DNA from: Sedimenticola sp.
GTDB lineage: Bacteria > Pseudomonadota > Gammaproteobacteria > Chromatiales > Chromatiaceae
Length of the DNA: 7,774 nucleotides
NCBI GenBank assembly: GCA_030619405.1
Contig: JAUXBK010000128.1
Coordinates: 1-7,774, forward strand
Direction: 5' to 3'
This document shows, in pieces, positions 1-5,836 of the stretch (position 1 is the stretch's first letter; every line of letters begins with the position of its first letter). The translations under genes and the position numbers were made by a program. The notes below the pieces were generated by a model. That model did not search any database and was not told where the DNA came from. It worked only from the letters and a program-made list of their open reading frames with translations.

Positions 1-1
1 A

Positions 2-44
2 TCTCGGCAATTGCTCCTGCATTGCTCTCGGCTTTGGCTCCTGC
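2..44. repeat. Imperfect 24-bp direct repeat at window edge
   Basis: Two copies of a 19-base core (2-20 and 26-44) both begin TCTCGGC and end GCTCCTGC. They start 24 bases apart and differ at four central positions. The array may continue beyond the window. Just downstream, 57-70 contains CCCCAT-CC-ATGGGG, a short palindrome with a 2-base centre. No coding role is evident. The block directly abuts the point where similarity to an IS91-type transposase stops (about position 86-91), so it may belong to another repetitive element. Confidence 0.5.
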
Positions 45-85
45 GTCGCTCTACCTCCCCCATCCATGGGGTCGTACCTCCTGCA

Positions 86-310
86 GTCGTCGGCCATACG
101 CCGGGTATTGCACGAGGGACAAGCCTCGCGACCCTTGCAAGAGAACGCAATGCGAAAGTCGTGGCCGCACGCCTTGCACCGCGCCCTGGCAAATCCGTGC
201 GCCAAGATGCCACACTCGAGATATTTGCGGAAATCACGCTCCACGTAGACTGGGACGCCGTTGCCCGTGGGATCCTCCCAGCAAACCCCATTGGAATTCC
301 TATCCTTTAG
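86..310 (-). pseudogene. IS91-family transposase remnant (N-terminal zinc-binding domain only)
   Basis: Translating the minus strand in the frame that reads from a TAA at 320-322 toward position 2 gives a clear IS91-type transposase zinc-binding domain. It reads VYVERDFRKYLECGILAHGF, then RARC-KAC-GHD, then FSCKGREACPSCNTRRMA. The pattern of CxxC, SC and CPSC with a final RRM is typical of that domain. No ATG lies upstream of the domain in this frame. After RRMA the protein no longer resembles the family, which normally continues with a TAAHLVDH-like stretch, so the catalytic rolling-circle (HUH) domain is absent. The frame stays open to the window edge but runs into repeat sequence. I infer a dead, truncated insertion-sequence fragment. 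Recognition rests on motif memory, not a search. Confidence 0.78.
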
Positions 311-343
311 TCGTGGTGTTTAGGAATTAGAACAGCATAGTGT

Positions 344-361
344 CAGTATGAACAGTATGAA
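344..361. repeat. 9-bp tandem duplication
   Basis: CAGTATGAA occurs twice in direct tandem (344-352 and 353-361), followed by a partial CA. It lies in the AT-rich spacer between the IS91 remnant and the end of the toxin pseudogene. No function is apparent. The rest of 311-382 shows no gene. Confidence 0.6.
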
Positions 362-382
362 CAAATCGGCACAGAGTGATTA

Positions 383-772
383 TTATCTTTTTATAATCAT
401 TTTTATAATCAAAACATCGTCGAGATAGTCCTTAAAAATTGAGTCGTAAGTTACCACGCGTAAAGCTTCGCACTTTGCCTGAGCAATCAGTAAGCGATCG
501 AAAGGGTCTTTATGGTGAGCAGGCAATTCGAGGATGGTCTGGGTATGATAGGGCGTAATATTTAGTCACTGAAACCCCTGCGATTCAATGTCCTTGGCGA
601 TTTGAGTAGAAGGTAGAGGCATTTTACCCAAACCATTTTTGATTGCCATTTCCCATACTGCAACCGAGCTGACGAGGCCACCTTCAGTTTGAATTTTCTC
701 GATGCAAGAGTCGTCTTTGAGCACCCCCATCATCCAGTCATAAATAATACAGGTATCAAGTAGCAGAGGCAT
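383..772 (-). pseudogene. VapC-type PIN-domain toxin, interrupted by an in-frame TGA
   Basis: PIN-domain toxins are usually Mg2+-dependent RNases held in check by a cognate antitoxin. The reading frame starts at ATG 770-772 and gives MPLLLDTCIIYDWMMG, then AVWEMAIKNGLGKMPLP, ending at QGFQ before TGA (566-568). The same frame continues for 60 more codons as LNITPYHTQTILELPAHHKD, PFDRLLIAQA and VVTYDSIFKDY, stopping at TAA 383-385. The full span of 129 codons matches the usual length of this VapC group. Likely catalytic acids are D6 and E41 before the stop, and D92 (PFDR) and D110 after it. The 68-residue product would therefore lack half the active site. Related toxins often have Trp at this place (GF-x-W), so TGG to TGA is the simplest origin. 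The start overlaps the antitoxin gene by 17 bases. Neighbouring genes also stop with TGA, so UGA is not a general Trp codon here. Confidence 0.85.
388..411. repeat. 12-bp tandem duplication at the toxin 3' end
   Basis: The plus strand shows TTTTTATAATCA twice in perfect tandem (388-399 and 400-411). On the coding strand it spans the last codons of the PIN frame and duplicates an Ile-Ile-Lys stretch (LIIKMIIKR). It probably arose by replication slippage and lengthens or alters the toxin tail. It keeps the frame. Confidence 0.8.
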
Positions 773-1007
773 TATCGCTCCCAGAAAAGAGGAGCTCTAT
801 CTCGGTATTAGTTTCGGAGGAGTCCCAGTCAATGCTAGGCTCTATTTGGTTTTTCCATATGCCAGGTGGACTTACCTTAGGAGCTGTATATTTTATGAGT
901 TTAACAACCGGGCGACCATTCCGAGCAATAACAATCTCTTCGCCTTTTTCTGCCGCGACGATTAAACTGGATAAGTTATTTTTAGCCTGGAATATATTGA
1001 TTTGCAT
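756..1007 (-). CDS. Phd/YefM-family antitoxin
   Basis: An 83-residue antitoxin whose N-terminal half (MQINIFQAKNNLSSLI, then AAEKGEEIVIARNGRPVVKL) is the standard Phd/YefM DNA-binding fold. The C-terminal half, rich in acidic residues and Trp (about residues 50-75), should wrap the PIN toxin. Family members repress their own promoter and neutralise the toxin. I chose ATG 1005-1007 because the family pattern begins exactly there. A longer frame opening at TTG 1038-1040 adds 11 unrelated residues. The ribosome site is weak (AAAGA, 9 bases upstream). The gene appears intact although its toxin partner, which it overlaps by 17 bases, is interrupted. Base composition is clearly more AT-rich than the rnf block, consistent with acquisition by transfer. 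Confidence 0.9.
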   Translation of the reverse strand: MQINIFQAKNNLSSLIVAAEKGEEIVIARNGRPVVKLIKYTAPKVSPPGIWKNQIEPSIDWDSSETNTEIELLFSGSDNASAT

Positions 1008-1039
1008 AATGACTGATCTTTGCAAGTAAGTTATAGCCA

Positions 1040-1068
1040 ACCTTAGCTAATATTATATTTTTTGTCAA
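1040..1068 (-). promoter_or_regulatory. Putative sigma70 promoter of the toxin-antitoxin pair, with palindromic operator
   Basis: On the minus strand, TTGACA (1063-1068) is a perfect -35 box. After a 17-base spacer comes TAAGGT (1040-1045), which keeps the three most conserved -10 positions. A start near 1033 would leave a leader of about 26 bases before the antitoxin ATG. Two adjacent 8-bp palindromes, TTAGCTAA (1043-1050) and TAATATTA (1048-1055), overlap the -10 and spacer. They are candidate operators for autorepression by the antitoxin. The boxes are visible; activity is inferred. Confidence 0.55.
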
Positions 1069-1095
1069 AAATCTGAACAAAAACACATGAAGGGG

Positions 1096-1686
1096 TCATG
1101 TAATGCAGGCATCCAGGTCCTTCAGAATCCCGTTCTCTATATTATAGATCCACCCGTGAATGGCGAGCTCTATGCCGCGCTTCCAGGCATTTTGCACGAT
1201 GGTGGTATTACAGACATTCGATACCTGCTCTTTTACATTGAGTTCGCACAGCAGATCCAACTTCTCTTCATGCCCCAGTCCCCGTAACTCTTCGACATTC
1301 AAACGGCCGACATCCTTAATGTGGCGCAGCCAGTTGTCGATGAGCCCATGCTCCGTCCGGTCCATCGCTGCCTTTATGCCACCGCACCCGTAATGACCGC
1401 AGACTATGATGTGCTTTACCTTCAGCACATCGACAGCGTACTGAATTACCGACAGACAATTCAGATCCGTGTGGACCACGACATTCGCAATGTTGCGGTG
1501 AACGAACACCTCACCGGGCGGCAGATCGACGATCTGATTGGCCGGCACCCGGCTGTCTGAACAGCCAATCCAGAGATACTCGGGAGCCTGCTGCCGGGAG
1601 AGTTTCGAGAAAAAACCAGGCTCTTTCCGTTTGATTTCGTCAGCCCACTCCAGGTTTCTATCGAACAGATGCTTCAGTAGCTTCAC
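1096..1686 (-). CDS. can: Beta-class (type II) carbonic anhydrase
   Basis: A cytoplasmic enzyme of 196 residues that interconverts CO2 and bicarbonate, supplying bicarbonate for carboxylations and pH balance. Zinc ligands are C42 and D44 (in CSDSR), H98 and C101 (in GHYGCGG), and R46 forms the usual dyad with D44. W39, R64 and Y181 fall at the same numbers as the non-catalytic bicarbonate site of the E. coli and Haemophilus enzymes, so this should be a type II, allosterically inhibited form. DLNCLSVIQYAVDVL and LCELNVKEQV closely match E. coli Can. The protein ends about 24 residues earlier than the 220-residue E. coli enzyme. The start is GTG 1684-1686, preceded by AGGGGGA at about 9 bases. 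It lies downstream of ppsR on the same strand, separated by a 131-base spacer, so it probably has its own promoter. Confidence 0.96.
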   Translation of the reverse strand: MKLLKHLFDRNLEWADEIKRKEPGFFSKLSRQQAPEYLWIGCSDSRVPANQIVDLPPGEVFVHRNIANVVVHTDLNCLSVIQYAVDVLKVKHIIVCGHYGCGGIKAAMDRTEHGLIDNWLRHIKDVGRLNVEELRGLGHEEKLDLLCELNVKEQVSNVCNTTIVQNAWKRGIELAIHGWIYNIENGILKDLDACIT

Positions 1687-1817
1687 AACACGGATTCCCC
1701 CTTGTCGATTTCTGCAGCACGGGATTCAGGATACAACCAACACACACAATAGTTGGCTTCTCATGCGAAGCAAGGAAGCAAGTGTATCAGTCAGAGGAGA
1801 GTATCGGCAGCTATTAT
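1687..1817 (-). other. ppsR-can intergenic spacer
   Basis: A 131-base spacer between the ppsR stop and the can start. A weak candidate promoter for can reads TTGCTT, 16 bases, TATTGT on the minus strand, and within it GCTTC and GAAGC form a 5-bp hairpin. No T-tract follows a stable stem, so I see no intrinsic terminator for the rnf-ppsR transcript. Read-through into can remains possible. Confidence 0.3.
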
Positions 1818-2654
1818 TCAGAGACTGCGTACAACCCGGGAAGAGATCTCTTCGATGGACTGGCGGGTGGTGTCCATCGGCTTCAACCCGAGTTTTCGGA
1901 ACAGCTGCTCCGCCTGCTGGACTTCGCTGCGGCAACGGGGGAGCGAGGCGTAGCCGCTGCCCCGGCGACGTTCCTCACGGATGTGGTGCAGACGGAAGGG
2001 GTCGATGGTGAGCGCTACCAGTTTGTCCCGGTTGTCCAGCAGTGCCTGGGGCAAGTGTCCCTTTTCGAAGTCCTCTTCGGTCAGGGGGTAGTTGGCGGCA
2101 CGGAGCTCGAAGTGCATCGCCATGTAGAGGCAGGTGGGTGTCTTGCCGGAGCGGGAGACACCGATCAGGATCACATCCGCCTGGCTGAATTTGTCCAGCC
2201 TCGCCCCATCGTCGTTGGCCATGGCAAAGTTGATGATGCTCATCCGGTGCTCGTAGGAGTCGCCGTTGACGATGCCGTGGGAGAGCCCGCTCTTGCCGCT
2301 CGGGCCCACCCCCAGCTCTTTGGAGAGGGGTCCGATGAAGGTGTCGAACAGCTCGAGGTAGAGACAGGCAGTGGCCTTCAGACACTCCCGGATATCGGTC
2401 TTCGGCATGGTGGCGAAGATGATGGGACGCATCTCACCCTTGACCATCAAACCATCGATCCGTGCCGCCAGATTCCCCGCCTTCTCCATGTTGTTGATGT
2501 AGGGCATGTAGATGGTACGGAAGGCCTCCGCCTGCTCGAATTGCGATAGCAGGCTGTGGCCCAGGGTGGCGGCTGTGATACCGGTACTCTCGGAGACGAA
2601 GAAGACGCTGCGCTGTGGACCGCCTCGGGGATCGCCCGGATGAATCAGCTTCAT
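1818..2654 (-). CDS. ppsR: PEP synthase regulatory protein (bifunctional kinase/pyrophosphorylase, DUF299)
   Basis: A soluble protein of 278 residues, almost identical in length to the 277-residue E. coli PpsR. The family inactivates phosphoenolpyruvate synthase by ADP-dependent phosphorylation of a catalytic-domain threonine. It reactivates the enzyme by Pi-dependent removal of the phosphate, which releases pyrophosphate. Visible hallmarks are FFVSESTGITAATLGHSLLS (18-37), the P-loop GVSRSGKT (165-172) followed by PT and RAANYP (185-190), and IREERR with YASL near 225-238. The start is ATG 2652-2654, which overlaps the stop of the upstream small gene as ATGA and has GAGG 6 bases ahead. A frame opening at TTG 2682-2684 adds 10 non-conserved residues. 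No PEP synthase gene is in the window. Position at the tail of an rnf operon is unusual and suggests co-expression. Confidence 0.95.
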   Translation of the reverse strand: MKLIHPGDPRGGPQRSVFFVSESTGITAATLGHSLLSQFEQAEAFRTIYMPYINNMEKAGNLAARIDGLMVKGEMRPIIFATMPKTDIRECLKATACLYLELFDTFIGPLSKELGVGPSGKSGLSHGIVNGDSYEHRMSIINFAMANDDGARLDKFSQADVILIGVSRSGKTPTCLYMAMHFELRAANYPLTEEDFEKGHLPQALLDNRDKLVALTIDPFRLHHIREERRRGSGYASLPRCRSEVQQAEQLFRKLGLKPMDTTRQSIEEISSRVVRSL

Positions 2655-2851
2655 TCCGCGCCTCGCGCCTCGCGGTTGCGGCAACTATTGCCGCTGCTGC
2701 AGGCACAGTTGCCGCCGCAGCCACCCCCCTCCTCCCGATGCGCACCGAACTCCGGGTGGCGCCGGGAGAACTGTCGCGCCAGGTGCTGCACCACGATCCA
2801 TCCCAGCAGCATGAGCAGTATCAGGGCACTGGCAATCAGATAATCAAGCAT
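2651..2851 (-). CDS. Small Cys-rich single-span membrane protein downstream of rnfA
   Basis: A 66-residue protein with one hydrophobic helix (about residues 3-24, YLIASALILLMLLGWIVV), then a basic stretch (RQFSRRHP) and a Gly/Cys-rich tail with C45, C49, C51 and C57. The basic stretch after the helix predicts the cysteines on the cytoplasmic side. ATG 2849-2851 overlaps the rnfA stop by 8 bases, with GGGGAG close upstream. Its TGA overlaps the ppsR start as ATGA. This tight coupling is the best evidence that it is real. The layout of one span plus four cysteines recalls NqrM (DUF539), the maturation factor of Na+-NQR, and the small Cys-rich proteins beside FeoB. It also sits where rnfB lies in rnfCDGEAB operons, but it lacks RnfB's CxxCGxxxC-type motifs. 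Function is inferred, and the sequence itself is not one I recognise. Confidence 0.75.
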   Translation of the reverse strand: MLDYLIASALILLMLLGWIVVQHLARQFSRRHPEFGAHREEGGGCGGNCACSSGNSCRNREARGAE

Positions 2852-3434
2852 GGGAACTCCCCAGGCCGGCGAAGCCCATAAACGCCAGCGACAGCAGACC
2901 CGCCAGCATCAGGCTCATGGCCGCCCCCTGGCTGACGGTCGGGACCCGGGCCAGCTCCAGCTTCTCCCGCAGCCCGGACATCAGCATCAGGGCCAGGGTG
3001 AAGCCGACGCCGGCGCCGATGCTGAAGGCCAGGCTCTGAATGAAGTTGTATTCACGAAAGGTCTGGAACAGGGCCAGTCCCAGGATGGCGCAGTTGGTGG
3101 TGATCAGGGGCAGAAAGATGCCCAGGGCCCGGAACAGACCCGGGCTGAACTTCTTCAGCGCCATCTCCACCAGCTGCACCGCGGAGGCGATCACCGCAAT
3201 GTAGCTGATGAGGCGCAGAAATTCGATATCGAAACGCACCAGCAGCAGATTGATGCCGTAGGCGCAGACCGAGCTGACCAGCATCACGAACATGGTCGCC
3301 AGCCCCATGTTCCAGGCGGTCTCCTTCTTGGCCGAGACCCCCAGGAAGGGGCAAATGCCGAGAAACAGCGCCAGCACGAAGTTGTTGACGATGGCGGCGT
3401 TGAGAAAGATGAACTGGACTGAATCAGGATCCAT
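2844..3434 (-). CDS. rnfA: Rnf electron transport complex subunit A
   Basis: An integral membrane subunit of 196 residues with about six helices, homologous to NqrE. FLGICPFLGVS places C28, and LITTNCAILG places C115. These half-site cysteines, together with the equivalent pair in RnfE, bind the intramembrane iron-sulfur centre that passes electrons across the bilayer. An extra cysteine, C57, sits in a helix. The N-terminal part (FLNAAIVNNFVLALFLGICP) and GVGFTLALMLMSGLREKLEL are strongly family-like. ATG 3432-3434 has GAGGGAG about 9 bases upstream and overlaps the rnfE end by 11 bases. Its own TGA overlaps the following small gene. The length fits the family (about 190-195). Confidence 0.97.
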   Translation of the reverse strand: MDPDSVQFIFLNAAIVNNFVLALFLGICPFLGVSAKKETAWNMGLATMFVMLVSSVCAYGINLLLVRFDIEFLRLISYIAVIASAVQLVEMALKKFSPGLFRALGIFLPLITTNCAILGLALFQTFREYNFIQSLAFSIGAGVGFTLALMLMSGLREKLELARVPTVSQGAAMSLMLAGLLSLAFMGFAGLGSSHA

Positions 3435-4086
3435 GGGCGGTCGCTCCCTCCGACTGCAGCGTACGGCGTTCCCGGCGCTGCTTCAGCCACTCGAACAGCA
3501 GCAGCCAGCTGCCGAGTACGAAGAATCCCCCCGGCGGCAGGATCATCACCACCCAGGGCTGGAAATCGGGGCTGAATACCGGATAGCCGAGTATGCTCCC
3601 CGCCCCCAGCAGTTCCCTCACCGTGCCCAGACAGAGCAGCGCGATGGTGAACCCGACCCCCATACCCAGGGCATTGACCACCGCCGCCCCCACCCGCTGC
3701 CGGGAGGCGTAGGCCTCGGCCCGCCCCAGGATGACGCAGTTGACCACGATCAGCTGGATGAAGGCCCCGAGGGAGTTGTAAAGATCCAGACTGATGGCCT
3801 GGATGGCGTAATCCACCATGGTGACGAAGGTGGCAATGATGATGATATAGGTGGCGATACGCACTTCCCGGGGGATCATCTTCCGCAGCAGGGAGACCAG
3901 GGTACCGGAGGCCACCAGCACGAACAGGGTGGCCAGACCCATGGCGATGGCGTTGAGGGTGGAGTTGGTCACCGCCAGTACCGGGCACATGCCCAGCAGC
4001 ATGACGAACACCGGGTTCTCCTCCCAGATGCCCCGCAGGAAGGTATCCAGGGTGACCTGCTCCTGTTTATGGGGTGCCGTTGTCAT
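3424..4086 (-). CDS. rnfE: Rnf electron transport complex subunit E
   Basis: A 220-residue inner-membrane subunit, paralogous to RnfA and homologous to NqrD. Together with RnfA it forms the symmetric pair that carries the intramembrane Fe-S centre. The two conserved half-site cysteines are C34 (LLGMCPVLAVTNS) and C117 (VVNCVILGRAEAYAS). PWVVMILPPGGFFVLGSWLL in the last quarter is a typical RnfE signature, and the tail is basic (KQRRERRT). The start ATG overlaps the rnfG stop as ATGA (4083-4086), giving strict coupling; GAGAGG lies about 11 bases upstream. It is slightly shorter than many family members because the C-terminal tail is short. Confidence 0.97.
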   Translation of the reverse strand: MTTAPHKQEQVTLDTFLRGIWEENPVFVMLLGMCPVLAVTNSTLNAIAMGLATLFVLVASGTLVSLLRKMIPREVRIATYIIIIATFVTMVDYAIQAISLDLYNSLGAFIQLIVVNCVILGRAEAYASRQRVGAAVVNALGMGVGFTIALLCLGTVRELLGAGSILGYPVFSPDFQPWVVMILPPGGFFVLGSWLLLFEWLKQRRERRTLQSEGATAHGS

Positions 4087-4784
4087 GATTCATCGGGCCT
4101 CTCTGCTGACACCACCTCCTGCCTGAACCCGGCAAGGTGGCGTTGGATCAGGGGAAACATACGCGCTCCGCTGGCATCGATCATCCGGCCTATCGCTTTG
4201 GAGGAGATGGTCGCTCCGGAGATGGCATCGATCTGCCACGGCTCGGTCTTGCTGCCGTGCTTCACCGCGACGATGGCGTGGGCAAGCCCTTCCCGCGCCT
4301 CGTTCAGTGTACCGTCCAGGCCATAGAAGTTGCGCAGGAAGTCGGGATCGTAGGCGATCTTGTCCCCCAGCCCCGGAGTCTCGGTCATCTTCAATACCTT
4401 GATCCCGGTGACGCACTCGCACTTCGGGCTGTAGCCATAGAGGATGCGGATCACGTCCTGATAGCCGGGGGCTGCCGCCTCCAGGGCGATGCCCTGGAGT
4501 TCACCCTTGCTGTTGTAGGCGGCGTAGACCGTCTCCCCCTTTGCCTTCCGCCCGAAGGGAGAGATGCCCTCCGGGCCGAGGACGAAGTCCTTTCGGGAGA
4601 CCGCATTGGGCACCACCTGGAACACCGCCTTCTCGATGGCGATACGCTTATTCTCCGCAATGATCGGCCGGGTCCACTGGAACACCAGCACCACCAGAAA
4701 GCCGGAGATCATGGCGATGCCCCCCAGGGTGCGCAGCATCGCCAGGCTGGAGGTCTGGGAACGGAGCTGCACGCTTTCGTTCAC
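4083..4784 (-). CDS. rnfG: Rnf electron transport complex subunit G (covalent FMN)
   Basis: A 233-residue subunit with one N-terminal anchor (about residues 20-36) and a periplasmic FMN domain. The attachment motif SGAT (189-192, in DAISGATISSKA) places FMN on T192 through a phosphoester bond, a modification made by ApbE, which is not encoded here. TETPGLGDKI (134-143) is the other hallmark. It receives electrons on the outer face, homologous to NqrC. The start is GTG 4782-4784, overlapping the rnfD stop as GTGA. An excellent AGGAGGA at 4791-4797 settles this choice. Unusual: two cysteines, C122 and C124 (SPKCECVTG), in the periplasmic domain just before the GLGD segment. Confidence 0.97.
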   Translation of the reverse strand: MNESVQLRSQTSSLAMLRTLGGIAMISGFLVVLVFQWTRPIIAENKRIAIEKAVFQVVPNAVSRKDFVLGPEGISPFGRKAKGETVYAAYNSKGELQGIALEAAAPGYQDVIRILYGYSPKCECVTGIKVLKMTETPGLGDKIAYDPDFLRNFYGLDGTLNEAREGLAHAIVAVKHGSKTEPWQIDAISGATISSKAIGRMIDASGARMFPLIQRHLAGFRQEVVSAERPDES

Positions 4785-5836
4785 GGGCGCTCCTCCTGCC
4801 GCCGGACCCCGTACACCCGCGGCTGGGTCACCGAATCGATCAGGGGCGTCAGGACGTTGCCGATCAGGATCGCGTACATCACCCCCTCGGTCAGCCCGCC
4901 GAACAGGCGGATCATCACCGTCAGAAAACCGATGGAGAAACCGTAGAGCCAGATCCCCCGGGGGGTCAGGGGCGAGCCCACCATGTCACTGGCCATGAAC
5001 ATGGCGCCCAGCATCAGACCGCCGGAGAGGATCATGAACTGGGGTGACGGGTAGATCTCCGGCGCGGCCAGGTAAAACGGCAGGGTGGTGAGGATGGTGC
5101 CGGTGAAAACCGCCGCCGGGATGCGCCAGTCCATCATCTTCCGCAGCGCCAGGTAGAGTCCGCAGAGGAAGATCAGAAGGGCCGAGGACTCCCCCGCCGA
5201 GCCGGCCAGCACCCCGGTGATCAGGTCGACGGAGCTGGCGGAGATGTGTTCGAACTTCTGCAGCGCCAGGGGGGTGGCCCCGGTAAAGCCGTCGATGGCC
5301 AGGGCCTGGATCCAGGCAGCCGCATCCGGTGGCGACATGAACGGCATGGTCAGGGTGGTGGGGACGAACTCGGAGAAGCGGCTGGGTACGAAGGCGGGGG
5401 TCCAGGTGGTGATGGCCACCGGAAAGGCGGCCTGCACGAAGGCACGCCCCACCAGGGCCGGGTTCATCACATTATATCCCAGGCCGCCGAACAGCGCCTT
5501 GCCGAGCGCGATGGCCATGAAGCCAGCCACCGCCCCCATCCACAGGGGGAACCCGGGGGGCAGGGTCAGCCCCAGCAGCAGGCCGGTGATGACGACGCTG
5601 AAATCCCGGACCGTATTGGTTCGCTGCGACAGCCAGCAGAAGAGGGATTCGGTGAGGATGCAGGCGAGGGTGGTGGCCAGCAGCAGCGCCAGCGTGCTGA
5701 GGCCGAACTTGTAGACCGACCAGGCGCAGATCGGCAGCAACGCATAGACCACGTTGCGCATGATCTGCTCCACCGTGATCGACTTGCGGACGTGCGGCGA
5801 GGTACGGATCTCGATCGGTTTGCGGTTCAGCGCCAT
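4781..5836 (-). CDS. rnfD: Rnf electron transport complex subunit D (covalent FMN)
   Basis: A 351-residue polytopic membrane subunit, homologous to NqrB, which is thought to hold the ion path. About nine hydrophobic helices are visible. The flavin attachment motif TGAT (185-188, in DGFTGATPL) predicts FMN on T188, on the outer face. Other family marks are the N-terminal SPHVRKSITVEQIMRNVV, then NVMNPALVGRAF, MASDMVGSPLTPRG (281-294) and EGVMYAILIGNVLTPLID near the C-terminus. ATG 5834-5836 has GGGA about 7 bases upstream. A 332-base spacer separates it from rnfC, whereas its junction with rnfG is an overlap, so an additional promoter or processing site ahead of rnfD is conceivable. Confidence 0.97.
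   Translation of the reverse strand: MALNRKPIEIRTSPHVRKSITVEQIMRNVVYALLPICAWSVYKFGLSTLALLLATTLACILTESLFCWLSQRTNTVRDFSVVITGLLLGLTLPPGFPLWMGAVAGFMAIALGKALFGGLGYNVMNPALVGRAFVQAAFPVAITTWTPAFVPSRFSEFVPTTLTMPFMSPPDAAAWIQALAIDGFTGATPLALQKFEHISASSVDLITGVLAGSAGESSALLIFLCGLYLALRKMMDWRIPAAVFTGTILTTLPFYLAAPEIYPSPQFMILSGGLMLGAMFMASDMVGSPLTPRGIWLYGFSIGFLTVMIRLFGGLTEGVMYAILIGNVLTPLIDSVTQPRVYGVRRQEERP

Noticed and set aside
566..568. TGA as selenocysteine codon or as a general Trp codon
   Set aside because: PIN toxins have no known selenocysteine site and no hairpin typical of a selenocysteine element was noticed downstream. can, rnfC, rnfA and others end in TGA, so the code is standard.
1008..1040. Longer antitoxin start at TTG 1038-1040
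   Set aside because: It adds 11 residues unlike the family, overlaps the predicted transcript start, and uses a rarer start codon than the ATG at 1005-1007.
2434..2745. 103-residue minus-strand frame overlapping ppsR and the small Cys protein
   Set aside because: It is out of frame with both and Ala/Arg-rich. Real genes with coupled starts and stops explain the region.
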